Positions 1-12,500 of a DNA stretch of 64,000 nt are shown here, piece by piece. This DNA comes from Sitta carolinensis. Lineage: Eukaryota > Chordata > Aves > Passeriformes > Sittidae. The position numbers and the translations under genes are program-made. Positions within the stretch are counted from its first letter, which is position 1; each line of letters starts with the position of its first letter. Below the pieces are notes generated by a model. It was not told the origin of the DNA. It did not search any database and was given only the letters and a program-made list of their open reading frames with translations. The stretch lies in the NCBI GenBank assembly GCA_032173965.1, contig CM063283.1:15976501-16040500 (forward strand). Reading direction: 5' to 3'.

Positions 1-946
1 TACAATATACTTAAATGCTCTGCATGAGATATGTGAGTATCCTATAGTTATGTACAACAGTGGTTAGGAATAGATTGTCTCCAAAGGAACTATAAAGACA
101 GAGGAGGATGCTAAGCAGAAACCACCTAGGACAGGTGAAATATTCCCTTTTTCCATTGTCTTCTTGATAGGTGAAATAAAATTCATGCAGCCTCTGGCTA
201 CTGCACCCTGACTGCTTACTTGGTCTTAAGGAGCTCAGATGAGGCACTCCATTGCCAAAATTCAATGTTCCTCTTGTTTGCAAAGAGAATGCATCTCTCA
301 CATTTCTGTAGGTCTATGGCCCGATGTCTAAGTCATGACCACATTACCTGGCCCTGAGGAAAAGGGCAGAAGTCCCCAAAGCACGAAACCTTGTTCTCAG
401 AAGTAGTTTGAGTCAAGGCAAACAAAATCCATGTGAAGCTGGTGGGTCCTCACCTTTGGCAGCAAGGAGCAGTGATGAGCTTGTGTGCCTTACGGGTCTC
501 AGATCCAAGCTCTCATCTCCCAGGCTTGATGAATTCCCACTGATTTTAGTGGTCTTGTCACCCTTACATGTGGGGCTTGTGTTGCTTTTGAAATAATTCC
601 TGACTACTTTTTAGGAGCAGAAATAAGAACAGAATTCTTTATAAGAACCTTGCAAGCAAGGTTTTTGTAAGGCAGATTTTTTTCTGCTAGCTTGATGGGG
701 CCATGAAACCCATATCCCCCAACAGAGGGGAGGGGCCGCTGCCATAAAAGACATCACTGGCATGATGCTATGCCCCAGTCTGTGCTCATGCAGCTCCACA
801 CCCTGGTTTTTTCACTTTCAAAAACTCCAACAAACCACTGCCAGGAGAAGTCATTCAGGAAGAGCATTTACCAGCTGCCCTTGCATGGCAGAGAGCAACT
901 GCAAATAACTTCACTCCAGCTGCTGTTGATGAGCTGTGCCAGCTTG

Positions 947-983
947 GGGTGATTTTTGTGTAGCACATACACAAAAATCACCC
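947..983. repeat. Perfect 16-bp inverted repeat with 5-base loop
   Basis: GGGTGATTTTTGTGTA (947-962) is followed by the loop GCACA and then its exact reverse complement (968-983). The stem has no mismatch. No gene is recognisable nearby. Confidence 0.95.
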
Positions 984-3900
984 TCAGTCATAGCTGCCCC
1001 ATTGCTGACAAAACTGCGTCTTCCAGAAAAATCATAGACCTCGCAGAAGTTCAGAGGATCGGGAAATGACAAGGGTGGGATTTTTGGTTTGGTTTTGTTC
1101 TTTTTTTTTTTTCCCCCAGAGAAACAGTCATTCCTATGCAGTGACTCAGCATCTCTGCAGAACTCTGATGCTGCAGAGGTCCAGTCCTGGCCACTGCTGC
1201 TCTCCAGGCAGTGTGAGAGGCAGAGGCTGAGGGTCAGTTAGGAAAGGCTCCTCTGCTCCGCAGCACAGGGCCAGCTCAGAGTCAGGATAAAGGGAAAGCT
1301 CAGGTTACAAAACAAAGTTTATATGTATCTCATAACAGGCAGCCCATCCACAAAACATTCCTAAGGAATGAGGCTCATGCATTTACATCATACAGCTGGA
1401 ATGAGGTGGTATTTAGCTTCATTTTTATACCCAGCTATAATGAGAACTAAGTTCTCCCACTAAACAGAAAATCAGGAAGTTCACTAATATTTGCAAAACT
1501 TTCTGATAAGAGCACCATGGACTCTTATAAGAGCATCAGGGATAGCTGCAGAAAGAAATTATTCCAGGTGAGCTGCAAAACTTAGGTAGTTTATAAAAGA
1601 AATGAGACCTAAGAGCACACATTTAGCAAGGAAAGTATCAACAGCAAAAAAGAACAGTGGCATTACCTGTTTTCCTCAGTCCTGGGAAAGAAAAAAAATG
1701 CAAATAAGCAATTAGAGACTAATTCATAATGTACCTCCAACAGCATGCTGTGTGTTATCCCTAAATTCATATGACTTGGCATCTTTATGTCCCTTAGCAC
1801 ATTTTTATTATATGTATAAATTTAGCATATAAACACTACATTGCAAAATGTTTGTTAATTACTGGCCTTTTACAAGCACAAAATTGTAAACTATAAGCAA
1901 CAGTGCACACCCCAGAAAGCCTAGCTCTTATTACCAAGAAACCTGCTAACAGCAACCTGAACACAATCTAAAGGCTCCTAAATTTGCCAAATCTTTTCAG
2001 TACTTAAACCTGCAAATAAAGTCTTCTGCTTGAACCAGCAAGGATTATTTCAATTGCTAGAGATCAGATCTGCTAGCCTTGCACTCACCCCATGTGTTTG
2101 CCTTTTCTGTCACACTATTGCTGCTTTTCTTCCTTTTGCTTTTTCACAAGACATGTTAGAGGTCAGATTGATGTAGATCATTTGTGGGAGCATGAGATTG
2201 GTTCTTTCCTCTCTCTTCCCAATATGTACTGCTAACTCACCCACCTAGAGCTATTTAATATGGACAAGCTCAGAAATGCTGGTTGCTCCTCCAATCCACA
2301 AACTTTGCTGCTGTACTGCAGGGTTCTCAGGGAACAAAGGCTGTACTTCCCAGGAAGAGCTAAATGCTGTAACACCTGCCAACAGCTGCCACCCTCCATC
2401 CCTGGACCTATGATTTGTGCCTCTCCTGCCTTGTGGCACGCCCTGCTTGTGCAGCCCCCAGAGCAGGGCTGGGTGCGGGCCAGGGGCTGCCTCTTCGGTA
2501 CCTGCATAAGATGCAGAGAAGCTGCATAAAATGAGTTCTCCAAACAGCTGGAAAAGGCATCTCCCTATGGGTTTATGTGTGCCCCTGGCTGGCAGCGGGA
2601 AGTGAGGACCTTGAAGCCCCATATCTACCTGCTCACCCTTATTTCCATGCCCTAGGTGGAAAGTGCCTGTCGCCATACAGAGAAAAAGATACTCCCACAA
2701 GCAAAGTAAGTAAAGAAGCTGCTTGAATCTCGACGGTGGTGTGGCATGGAATGAATGGGGGAGCTCTCTGCACCACTGCAGAGGCAGCTGTCAGGCACAG
2801 CTATGGGCAGCAGCCACGGCAAGGCATTTTGCATCCCAGGGGAGGGAAACCTCTTTGCATCCAGTGAAGAATATACTTGCCCTCTGATGTCTCACTGTGC
2901 CGGATTACTCGGGGGCGCTTTGGTCTATTTTTTGTTTCCGGAGAAAGCAGCAGGAGTGGGCAGCCACGCACTCCAGCTACGGAGCCCCGGGTGCCTCCGC
3001 CGCTGGCTCGGAGCTGCGTGCTGCAATGGGACCCTTGGCCCTTGTACGTGACTGCCACACCCGAATGTTTGCCAGGACAGCGAGTGAACCTCTGCGGTGT
3101 CCCCGCTTCGTCCCCTGCAAAGGCGGTGGAGGGCTGCTGATGCCAGTGGGCCGCCAGCACAGCACAGCCTACATCTGCTCACGCACCAGACCCCACTCCC
3201 CATCCACAAGAAACGCTTAGGACCTTCTCTAAACAGACGTCAGAGTGAGGTGTTTTCCTAAAAAAAAAAAGAAAAATAGTTTCTTCATATTGAATATGCA
3301 AATAGGGAAGACTGTGATAGTCAGGATCACATGCGCTCATGTGAATCAGAAGGTCTTGGTTTAGATTCAGGCTGCTGCCTTTTCCCTCTTGTGGCTAAAG
3401 CCATTTATGTAGCAGAGGTATAATACTTTTACCAGTTTCGCAAGTTGCAGTATTAACAAAACCCCTTTCTTGTTAGTCATCTACATTGGCAATTTCATGG
3501 CAGTGTTAAGGAAGCACAATAATGTTTGAAAACACCATAAATTCTCTAGGATGGCAGCTTTAATGCAATATTGAGAGACTGACATCTCTCCTGTCATGTT
3601 GCAAAACAAGTAGGTTTTAAAAGGGCTATCTTCAGCAAAAGTGAAAGTTTAGCTCTGGAATTTTACAGGAGCAACGTGTTCAATTCACCTCATATTAAGA
3701 ACCAGCCAGACTGATAAAGACAAGGCAAGGAGAAAGCAGGATCTCTGCCACTTAGATGTTTATGGGACAGAGAGACAAATTTCCAGAAAAGCTCCAGACT
3801 GCTAAACCTGTGCACACAAATACGGCACATGTAGCACATCAGGTAGTGCCTCTGTGCCCCAGCACCCAGCAAGCAATTCCAGGAAGAATTAAGGCTGTAT

Positions 3901-4335
3901 GGGTTGTAAAGCAAAAAGTCAAAAAGCAAGCAAGAACTTTCTAAGACAGACATGTAAAACTGATTTCAGTTAAGTAAATGAAACAAAAACAAAACAAAAA
4001 GAAAAACCCAAGAAGATTGCACATCTAGGTTTAATTTGGGTCAGTGAGCAGTGCTGTGTGACACAAATGTGTATAAACTAGAGAGAAGATAAATCTCAAA
4101 AAGCCATCAGGTTTATTTAGTTCTTAGGGGTTCAACCCTTTTCCTTACTTTTGTCACAAAAGTTCATGCTTTTGCACAGCCTATCTTCAGTCTGTGACTG
4201 AGTAAATCTGGAGCTGATGAAAATCCTTGTCTAGTGTTTCTACACCAGAGAATGACAATGACATGTGTTTTCTTCTTCTTTCCTCAGCACAAACATGCAG
4301 CTATCCACCAGGTACTGTCAAGGTAAAGATTGTTT

Positions 4336-4350
4336 CCCCCCCCCCCCCCC
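4336..4350. repeat. Homopolymer run (C15)
   Basis: Fifteen consecutive C. Comparable G runs lie at 5,533-5,546 (14 G) and 59,726-59,737 (12 G), and a 22-base A run at 10,731-10,752. Lengths of such runs are error-prone in assemblies. Confidence 0.85.
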
Positions 4351-7300
4351 ACCACTCTCTGGGCAACTGAGTCAAAGACATCCAAATATTAGAAAGATGA
4401 AGTGTCCATTATGTTCCTGCAGAAGGAATACCCCATTATCAGACTATTTGCTTAGGATGCAGAAAAACACCAGTTGAAGTCTATGTAGAAAATAAGTGTA
4501 TGCACATAAAACTGTAACACTGAGATGTAGCCCCATTCTTGGCCAGTGCAGCCAGTGGCCAAAAAGACTGCAGCATGCACTCAGAATTTCTGAGGCTGAG
4601 TGTAATGTTGTTGCCTGAAATCAGAAAATTCAGGGGGCTGAACCTCGTGATGATGTCTCAGTGAATGTCCTCAGCCACTGCACAACTTATGGCTGTGGGG
4701 GTTCTTCTCTCCTCCTCCTCCTTCTCCACTCAGCTTTTTGGTAGCTAGTCTCTTGACTACTGGCATGTTTCCCAAAAGAGTTTCAGTTTCAGCATGACAT
4801 TTTCTAAAAGTCGTTTAAATGGACTATTGCCAATCAGGTTTAGTAATAAAGAAATCTTCAGCTGAAAAACAAAGGGAGATTTAATACTTTGAGGCTTAAA
4901 GGCTTTTGGTTAATCTTTGCACTATAAAAAAATAGCAGACATATCAACAAATGGCAAAGTCTCTGGTGGAAAAGAGTAAGGTTTCCCCTTCCAGTGTTTC
5001 ACTGCCTCTAGAAGGAAGAAAAGAAAGAAAAAAAATCCCTCCACAAAACCAAATATGCCCTTTCAGGTCATACATTTAGTTTCTGATAAATCAGAACAGA
5101 ACAAATGGTTGCATTGCAAGGCAGGGAAGACTGGTGAGATATACACACTGCCTGTTCATCTTACCTCCCTGCTTTGGAGCTAGCTTTAGGAGTTCTGGCA
5201 ATGCACCCCAGAGTAATTTAAGAGGTAAATCTATAACTTGGTGTGTGCCCTGCTTCTCTGCCCAAATTTATTATCCTGGAAGGCAGGGGTGGGGAAAGAG
5301 CCACTTCTCAAGTGTTGTGCTTCACAGTCTTGTGTGGTTGTTTGTCTGTGGTTGTGTGTATTCATATGCTGAACTCCAAGAGGCAGGACCTGTGTACCTG
5401 TGGTTTGCTGTCTCTGCTTTGTAAATAGTTCAATTTAGCAGAGGGTAAATGAAGTTGCCTCTTGAGTTCCTGATGACAAGCAATCACCAGAAGCCCTATG
5501 TACTGTGGAATGAAGTGCTGCCATTTAGCAGCGGGGGGGGGGGGGGATGGGTTGGTTTTTTTCGGGTTTTTTAAAAACAATGATGACATCAGTAAAGCAA
5601 AAGTTGGCACCCAGCAGATGAGTGGAAAATTTTTAGCAGGAAATTTTGAAGAAAGTGGGCAAGATGACAGAAAAGCGTGTGATGAAATGAGCTCATCATT
5701 TGTACCTGTGAGTGTGGGATGGACTGTGGGGGAAGAGGAGGGTATGGAACTGTAATGCCAAGTACCTGTCTGGTTTTGAGAGTTTTTGGTGTCCCAATGA
5801 AAACCCCCAGATCATGGTTTGAAAACAGTCCTTGCAGGGCCATTAGTGCAATAGGAGAGATGCCCCTTCTGAGTGTTAAACTTGGCCCGTGAATAATGGA
5901 AGTTTTCACACTTGTTCCATTGGTGTGGGATAAATCACTCCACCTCTGTACTTCAGTCTCCCTACTGATAAGAGAATGTGGATGATAACAGCCTTTCAAA
6001 ACATGATGACTGGAAGGATTCTGGAAAATGTGACTCGGAGCAAGTCTTGGCTAGACCTATGTGTTTGAAGGGACAAGAGATGCTCCAGACTTCACTCAGT
6101 GGATTGAGAGCCACTCACTCATGAAAATTAAGAGTCTACCTGAAATACCTTCTTATTTCATATGTACATTAAGAGAAATACTGCTGCCCTTCCATCTTTG
6201 CAACCATCACTAGGGGAGGAGACAGCCATGCACTTGATGATAAGCAAGTCTACCCTGATTGTCTGCTCCTTAAAATTTTTGGAATTTCTACATCTCAAAA
6301 CTTTATAAAACCTCAAATCAAAAATCAGAATTTATTTTCACTGAAGTGTTCTCAAGGTCAGGAGATCTTCCACACAAAGCAGAATCTAAGAAGACAATAT
6401 GATTTGCATAAGCTTTGAAAATCCATGGCAAATTCTGCAGGAATTTTGTTCTAATGCTGTCCTTCTTCTAGGCCTGAAAAATAAAAGCTAACCCTTTGGA
6501 GTTGTAAACCCAGGAAGCAGAGACCTCTGTTCCACTTACAGAGTGTGGAAGGTAGCTACAAATGTCACGAAGAACCCAGCAACACTCACTCAAAATACTG
6601 CCACTACTGAAAGCAACAGATGATACCACTACAAAGCTGGCAGCTACTCACTGGCTTCAGTACCCAGTGCATTCAAATCAAGAATGTAAGAGCAAACAAA
6701 TTTTTGACTTCTGTCTCTAAGTACTTAATCAGTGCACATTGGCCCTTAAGATTTAATGAGTCATCCTGCTAACTATTTAATGCACAATTACCCACAACCC
6801 ATTTGCAAACACCTTCAGGAGGCCAAAGGAGGGACAAGTCTAAACAGAGTTGGGAAGGCGTTTGCCCACACAATCTTACATCCTCCTTCACTAATGGCTC
6901 TTCTTTCTCTTCCCTCTGTTCTCAAGCATGAGATGAGGGCTGCTAGTGAAGGGATTAGCCCTCACTTAATTTCTGGAGAGGCCAGGGCCCCTTCCAGGAC
7001 AGTGCATCTCCTGGACAGCCACACATACACATGCACTTGGGGTCTGAATTGCCTCCCAGACCCTACAGAGCTTGCTGTGACTCCTGTCCCTCCCTTTCTT
7101 CCTGTTTTCTTATGCTTTTTTTTCTGCAAGTCGCCCTGACCCCTTTCCTTCAGTTCCCTCCCTAAACACCCCGTATTAAGTCTTGTTTAAATCCCAAATG
7201 CTCTCCCTTCACATGCATCGATAAAATGCCCCATGTAACTTCCCCATCTTGCCCATCAGCTCTTATTCCCCGCTTGGGTGGATTTGATAGGGATGATCTC

Positions 7301-8783
7301 TCTCGGGTCAGCCTTGGGGGTAGCTGGGCCCAGGGTGATTCAGGCTGCCCGGCTCCATTTGTGCTGCCGTGCTCTCATGTGGTGAGGAGCTTACACTGCG
7401 TCAGCACCGCTGGGCGGGGCCGTGGGTCATTGGGCTCTCCAGATGTGCAGCCACTTCCCAGAATGGTGGGAAATGACTGTCGAATTACAAACCTAACACT
7501 GCGTGTATTAGTCAGCAGCACTGCGTGAGTATACAGCCTGTACCAGATCTGCTCACCAGAGCCATCTGCTTTCTATCATTCCTAGACTGTTCTCAGCCTG
7601 GGAACGGTTGCCCCTGGTGCACGGCCAGTGGCCAGGGTCAGCTGGGCTCCCTCTGGACCCCCAGCCACAGTAGAGGAGGACGTATGGGAAAAAAAAACGA
7701 ATGCTTGACTCCTTTCTCAACTCTTAGTGCCCTTATGGGTATCACCATTAAGAGGTCTAATAATTACATTATTTTTCAGTTCCTAGAATCAAGATAAAGA
7801 AGTGTTCAAGGAAAGAATCAGGTGTCTTGGTGAGAGCAATAAGATTGAGCAGCATCTCAACAGCAATCTATTTCTTTGCTGCTTGTACTTTCACAGCCTG
7901 CTGCTTTTGGGACAAGCCATACAAGCCATGAAGTTTATCCTTCCTCAGCATAAGCATCAAAAGGAATCTGTCTTCTAGATGTATGTGGCATAGACTATTA
8001 CAGCAATAGAAATTATAGTTCATACAGTCAATGCTGTATCTTACAAACCAAGAGGGAATCAGAATAAGCCACAAATATGAGAGTCATGCAAAATATTAAT
8101 TCAGTCCAGAATACTTCCCAAGCTCAGTTTACACACATGCAACAACAGCTACAGCTGTGTACAGCTCTGTCAGACATGCTTCATACAGCATTTGGAATTC
8201 CTGTTTTCTAACTCACACAGCTGAAAGACTAGAGCTGCTAAAGAATGAAAACAGTCACTTTAAGAATAAAAATAAATAATTTAATGCACAATAACGTTGT
8301 CAGATTACTCCTTAAATAAACTAACAATATTAGAAAAACAATTTTCCATTACATATTTCTTACAATACAAAATGCTTCTTAAAATAAAAGTGTCTGTCTA
8401 ACAGTACTAACATTTATAAGGCTACAAATACATGACAAGACATACTTCACTCACATGGTAGTGAATACGTTCCATTCTGCATAAAGTTAATGCTTATTTT
8501 TTTTGTTATAGCCAGTTACTGTCTGTAACTTTCATGGCCTACGTTGTCTGCTTCAGCACCTTCCTCTTGGCACTGATTCATCTCATCTGGTCTCTCATCA
8601 AAAAGAACAACTATTAACTGCCTTATTAAGGCAAATACCTTACATCTGTTCATTTTTATCCCCAGTACTGGACAGGAGCTATAATTAAGGGTATAGACTA
8701 GTCTTCAGATTTACAAAACCAGGTCGAGTATCTCTCTATTCGCTAGTAGCAGTAGCTAACTGTAAAAGCACATTATATTCAAG

Positions 8784-9558
8784 TTTATTCAAAATTCAGC
8801 CCTTTAAAGATTCCTGTAACATTCAGGTGTGTTAGTGAACAAGACATTTCTCTTCATGCTGTTGCTTTCTTCTTTTTGTATTTCACATTGAAGAAGAGAA
8901 AAATAGAGCAAAGAGCACCTTATCCAAGGAGACTGTAGGAAGAATAAGGAAATTATGAGAGTTAAAACATTCTTAAGAATGGTGCAAAGGCCTTGCATGT
9001 AATTAAAGAATACAAATATGCATATACATACATATATATTTAGGTTTTCAGGCTGTCTTACAAGGAAAAAGCAATAAGAAAAAGTGGCATATGAAGTTTG
9101 GAGGGAAAAAAAATAACAGATACGAGTTTGAGTGGAAGTGAGCATTGAGGATGAAGCTATGTAGATAATTTTGCGTAAACCAAGAGAAAAAGAAAGGAGC
9201 CATGTGCAAGACTGCTTTTAAAGACCATGCAGAGCATTCAGATATATCATAAGGCAAGACAAAGCAGATCTTTCAAAGTCAACAGAGCATGCATCAAATA
9301 TATGATTTTCTCAAGGGTGAAACAGATTATTGAGATACAGAAGAAGGAGGTTGTGGTGTTATAGCAACACAACGCTATCATAAATATACCACATTTTCCA
9401 TTTACAATACTGCATGACAGGCAGTATTTGTAGGACAACAATTTTAGTAGTGTTTCTACCTAATGAATAGTTCCCTGCCCTGGGAGTACTTATTGATAGG
9501 GAATCGCATTTCTTCTACGTGGTGATGAAGATGAGGAATCTTTCCATAATTTCTCTGA
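8784..9558 (-). other. Candidate last exon and 3' untranslated region of C3orf52
   Basis: A good acceptor (TTTTAACTTTCAG) ends at 9,559. What follows gives a stop at once (T|AG) or after about 13 codons, depending on the exon-5 donor. An AATAAA on the minus strand at 8,784-8,789 would end the transcript near 8,760. No homology supports this; it rests on splice and polyadenylation signals only. Confidence 0.4.
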
Positions 9559-12500
9559 AAGTTAAAACAGTACAATATTAATATTAAAATGAAACTTTAA
9601 ATAGTTATTTCAACATATTCTTTCCTGTCTCTTTTCACACTACTTCTTCAAAGAATCCTGTCAATACATAAGGAAAAAAATGCTTCTAAAAATTGAAACT
9701 CATGACTTGTTGATCTCTTGTCCCTTGGTAAGAGTCCCATGAAAAACTAATATGAGTTAATTGCACACCTTACTTACATACACTGCAATGCTGAATTGTT
9801 AGACTAGGAATATTCTAAAAGCACATAGATGTGCTTTTAAATTGGGACTGGGGGAAGTCAGCTCCACTCCATGCATTGTTTTCAGTGTAACTTCAAAGCT
9901 GATGGGACTTTAATACGGGCTTTTCTATCAGGACAAATACATTTTGTAGTAGTATTGAAATCACTACTTGGTAGTCATTGGAATCACTGCCTAGAAAACA
10001 CCTGGAAGAATGAATATTTGTTTCCTTTAAAGGTATTTCTGGTATTATTTAAAGGTATTATTTAAAGGTATTAAAATAAAATTTATTTATTTTAAATAAA
10101 TTTTTAAAAAACTACAGAAAGAAAAAAATCAGGAGTCTTTTTCATCCCTTGGATTAAAATTTTTGTTAGTATTCAAAACCAAATAAGGAGAAATATTTTT
10201 AATTATTTGTCACCCCATTATGGTACACACACATATGAGGAGATTTTTTTTTGTATAGATAAAATGCAATATTAGATCAGAAAAGTTTGTTTGGAGTCCT
10301 CAGCTAACCAGTCTCATTACTATTTCCTTTCTCATCAGAGGACCAAACACTGAGTCCTAGGTTTTAAGTTAAGTATATCAAGACTTTCTGACAGCTATTT
10401 TAAGGTGTTCTTAATACTGTTAGGCAAATCTTATATACTAATGAATCTCAGTATCTTTCTAGAAATATTTCCTTGCTTCCCCATAAATACTTCTGCTCTT
10501 TGTAAAGAAACAGATTCTCTAATGAACAGCACTTACACGTGAGAGAAGTTGGGTCGAGCTTTAACCTGTCACATTCAGATGTCCCAGGATTAGGAGTATC
10601 TTCATCATAAATATTTTGACGTAAAATATTCCTTATAAAATCTGGGTTCATAGTGTTTTCCATAAAGCTCTCTGTTGATGGTGGTACAGAAAACACTAGC
10701 TGATAAATTACAGTGGAGCTTTCATTACTGAAAAAAAAAAAAAAAAAAAAAAGTCAAGGATGAATGTCTTCAAGTTTCAACAGGATATTTTTTTTTTTTC
10801 TGAGAAGGCTGATTTTTCATATCAATGTTGGAATGGATTTTTAAAAAACCCCAAAAACATTTCCCCAAGAAAAGCATTATGAAAGAAAACTGCCAAAGAT
10901 GCCAGTTTCTGCCTCCCCCTCCCTTCTCAGTAAAGCTCTTTGAACTGGGTAAGTACTTCAAGCCAGCCAGAGACATGTTTTCAAATGCATGAGGGACAAT
11001 TGGACATGTGTTCTGATGGGATGTGGTTTTCAGCACTGGTGCTTCACAAGAAGCTATTGATAAGAGGTACTGCAATATCCTGTGCATAGGTTAGCTGAGA
11101 ACCTCCAGGAAGGTTTGTTTTCCTGCTAGCAGTACCTGGGACCACCCAGATGTGCTCCTGACTCAGCTCTGAAGTGGATTACACAAACCAGTGAATTGGA
11201 GACCATCTCTGGAGATTTCATTTTTTGTGGTCTACCAAAACTGACCACAATTCAACAGCTGCCTTTTGTACTCACAGAATTCAAAACATTTTCACACTTG
11301 AAAACATACTTTAATGGAGGAAAATAAAAGGAAAGAAAGAGAGGGAGACATCAAGAGAGAGACATCAAAGAGGCAGAGAGAGAGAGTTAATAGCTAATCA
11401 GTATATGTGCAGAACTACAGCTTTGTACTTGGTGGTCTAAATCATAATGAGTAACCATAAGGCTAAGGAGCTACAGTTCACTGTTCAACAAAGCTGGCAT
11501 GCCCAAGGCTGGCAGGGCAAGGGAGCAAAGTACCCTCACAACTGCCCTTGCCACATTCCAACGTGGCTATTCCTCTGTCCTTGCTATCTCGAAAGGACCT
11601 GGGACTTTGTAAAACTTCCCTTGATTTTCTCCTGTCTTTCTCATTTCTTTTGTAAGAGCTCTTTTTTAGAGTCCTTGGGGAAGCTCTCCGTCTTCCCTTG
11701 CCTATCTAATTTCTCCACTACAGGAGACATGTATATTCCTTCTCCCTTTCTCTCTTTTGGGAACCAAATGATTCTCTCCTCCCATGAACCCTGTTTTATT
11801 TATTTAAGATTATTTAAACTACATCAATCTGAAGTGTCTCCAGCAAATAATTTTCCTTTTAATAAATATCCTTGAACATATTTATTAAGGGCTATAATTG
11901 GAACCAAAGATAACAGTATGTTCCTGTCATTATATAATTTTAGCAGCATTTACCATTTATACCAGAAGATCCTTTGACCAGTTTTAACTGCCTGTACATA
12001 TAATTTCCCCCAAACAACCTATTTTTCCCAAATTTAAATATTGTACATATTTACATAAGCACATGTATGTCTTATCAAAAGCCTGTAATTTTCAAATAAC
12101 TTTGGTGACAGAAATTGCTTACCTGAAAGAAATCACCTGAGCTGACCTAAAGTAACGTCCTAAAGCTGGAGATGAACTGTAGACCTCTGTTAGCTGAGAG
12201 AGAGAGAAAAGAAATATGTTTCTTCTATTCAATCTCTATTTTCCCCTCGGGAAAAAAAAAAAAAAAACCCACAGCAAATCAAAGTGCTTTAATGAGCATA
12301 AAAACAGCTGCTGAAGGTCAAATAACAGCAAATATCTGCCCTGGAAAAGGCAGAGAGTCATTCAACTTTGACAGACAAGTTAATTGTGCATTTGAGGGAT
12401 TGCTGTGTAACCTTAACACAATGGAGGCACTCAGGGTGAACTAAAAGCACTCATGTTGCCATGTGCAGCAGATGTTGTTAGGTTTGGGATTCAATTAGTA

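Larger units (their letters stand above)
1..8750. other. Intergenic stretch downstream of C3orf52, no gene recognised
   Basis: I find no conserved exon, splice chain or RNA gene here. The only structure is the perfect hairpin at 947-983, homopolymers near 4,336 and 5,533, and two modestly GC- and CpG-enriched patches (about 2,880-3,230 and 7,240-7,480). Open frames in those patches are short and overlap on both strands, as expected from composition. Confidence 0.6.

Noticed and set aside
2232..3220. Cluster of overlapping frames of 60-150 codons on both strands
   Set aside because: They overlap in five frames in a GC-rich patch and show no conserved motif, so composition explains them.
10448..10696. 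Separate small gene in the C3orf52 exon 5 region
   Set aside because: It is exon 5 of C3orf52 read from an internal GTG and run past the splice donor into the intron.
11447..11875. Plus-strand 142-codon frame
   Set aside because: It lies within intron 4 of C3orf52 and has no recognisable domain or start context.
12172..12190. Alternative acceptor for C3orf52 exon 4 at the second AG
   Set aside because: It would lead to a TAG after eight codons, whereas the first AG gives the conserved LTEVYSSSPALGRYF.
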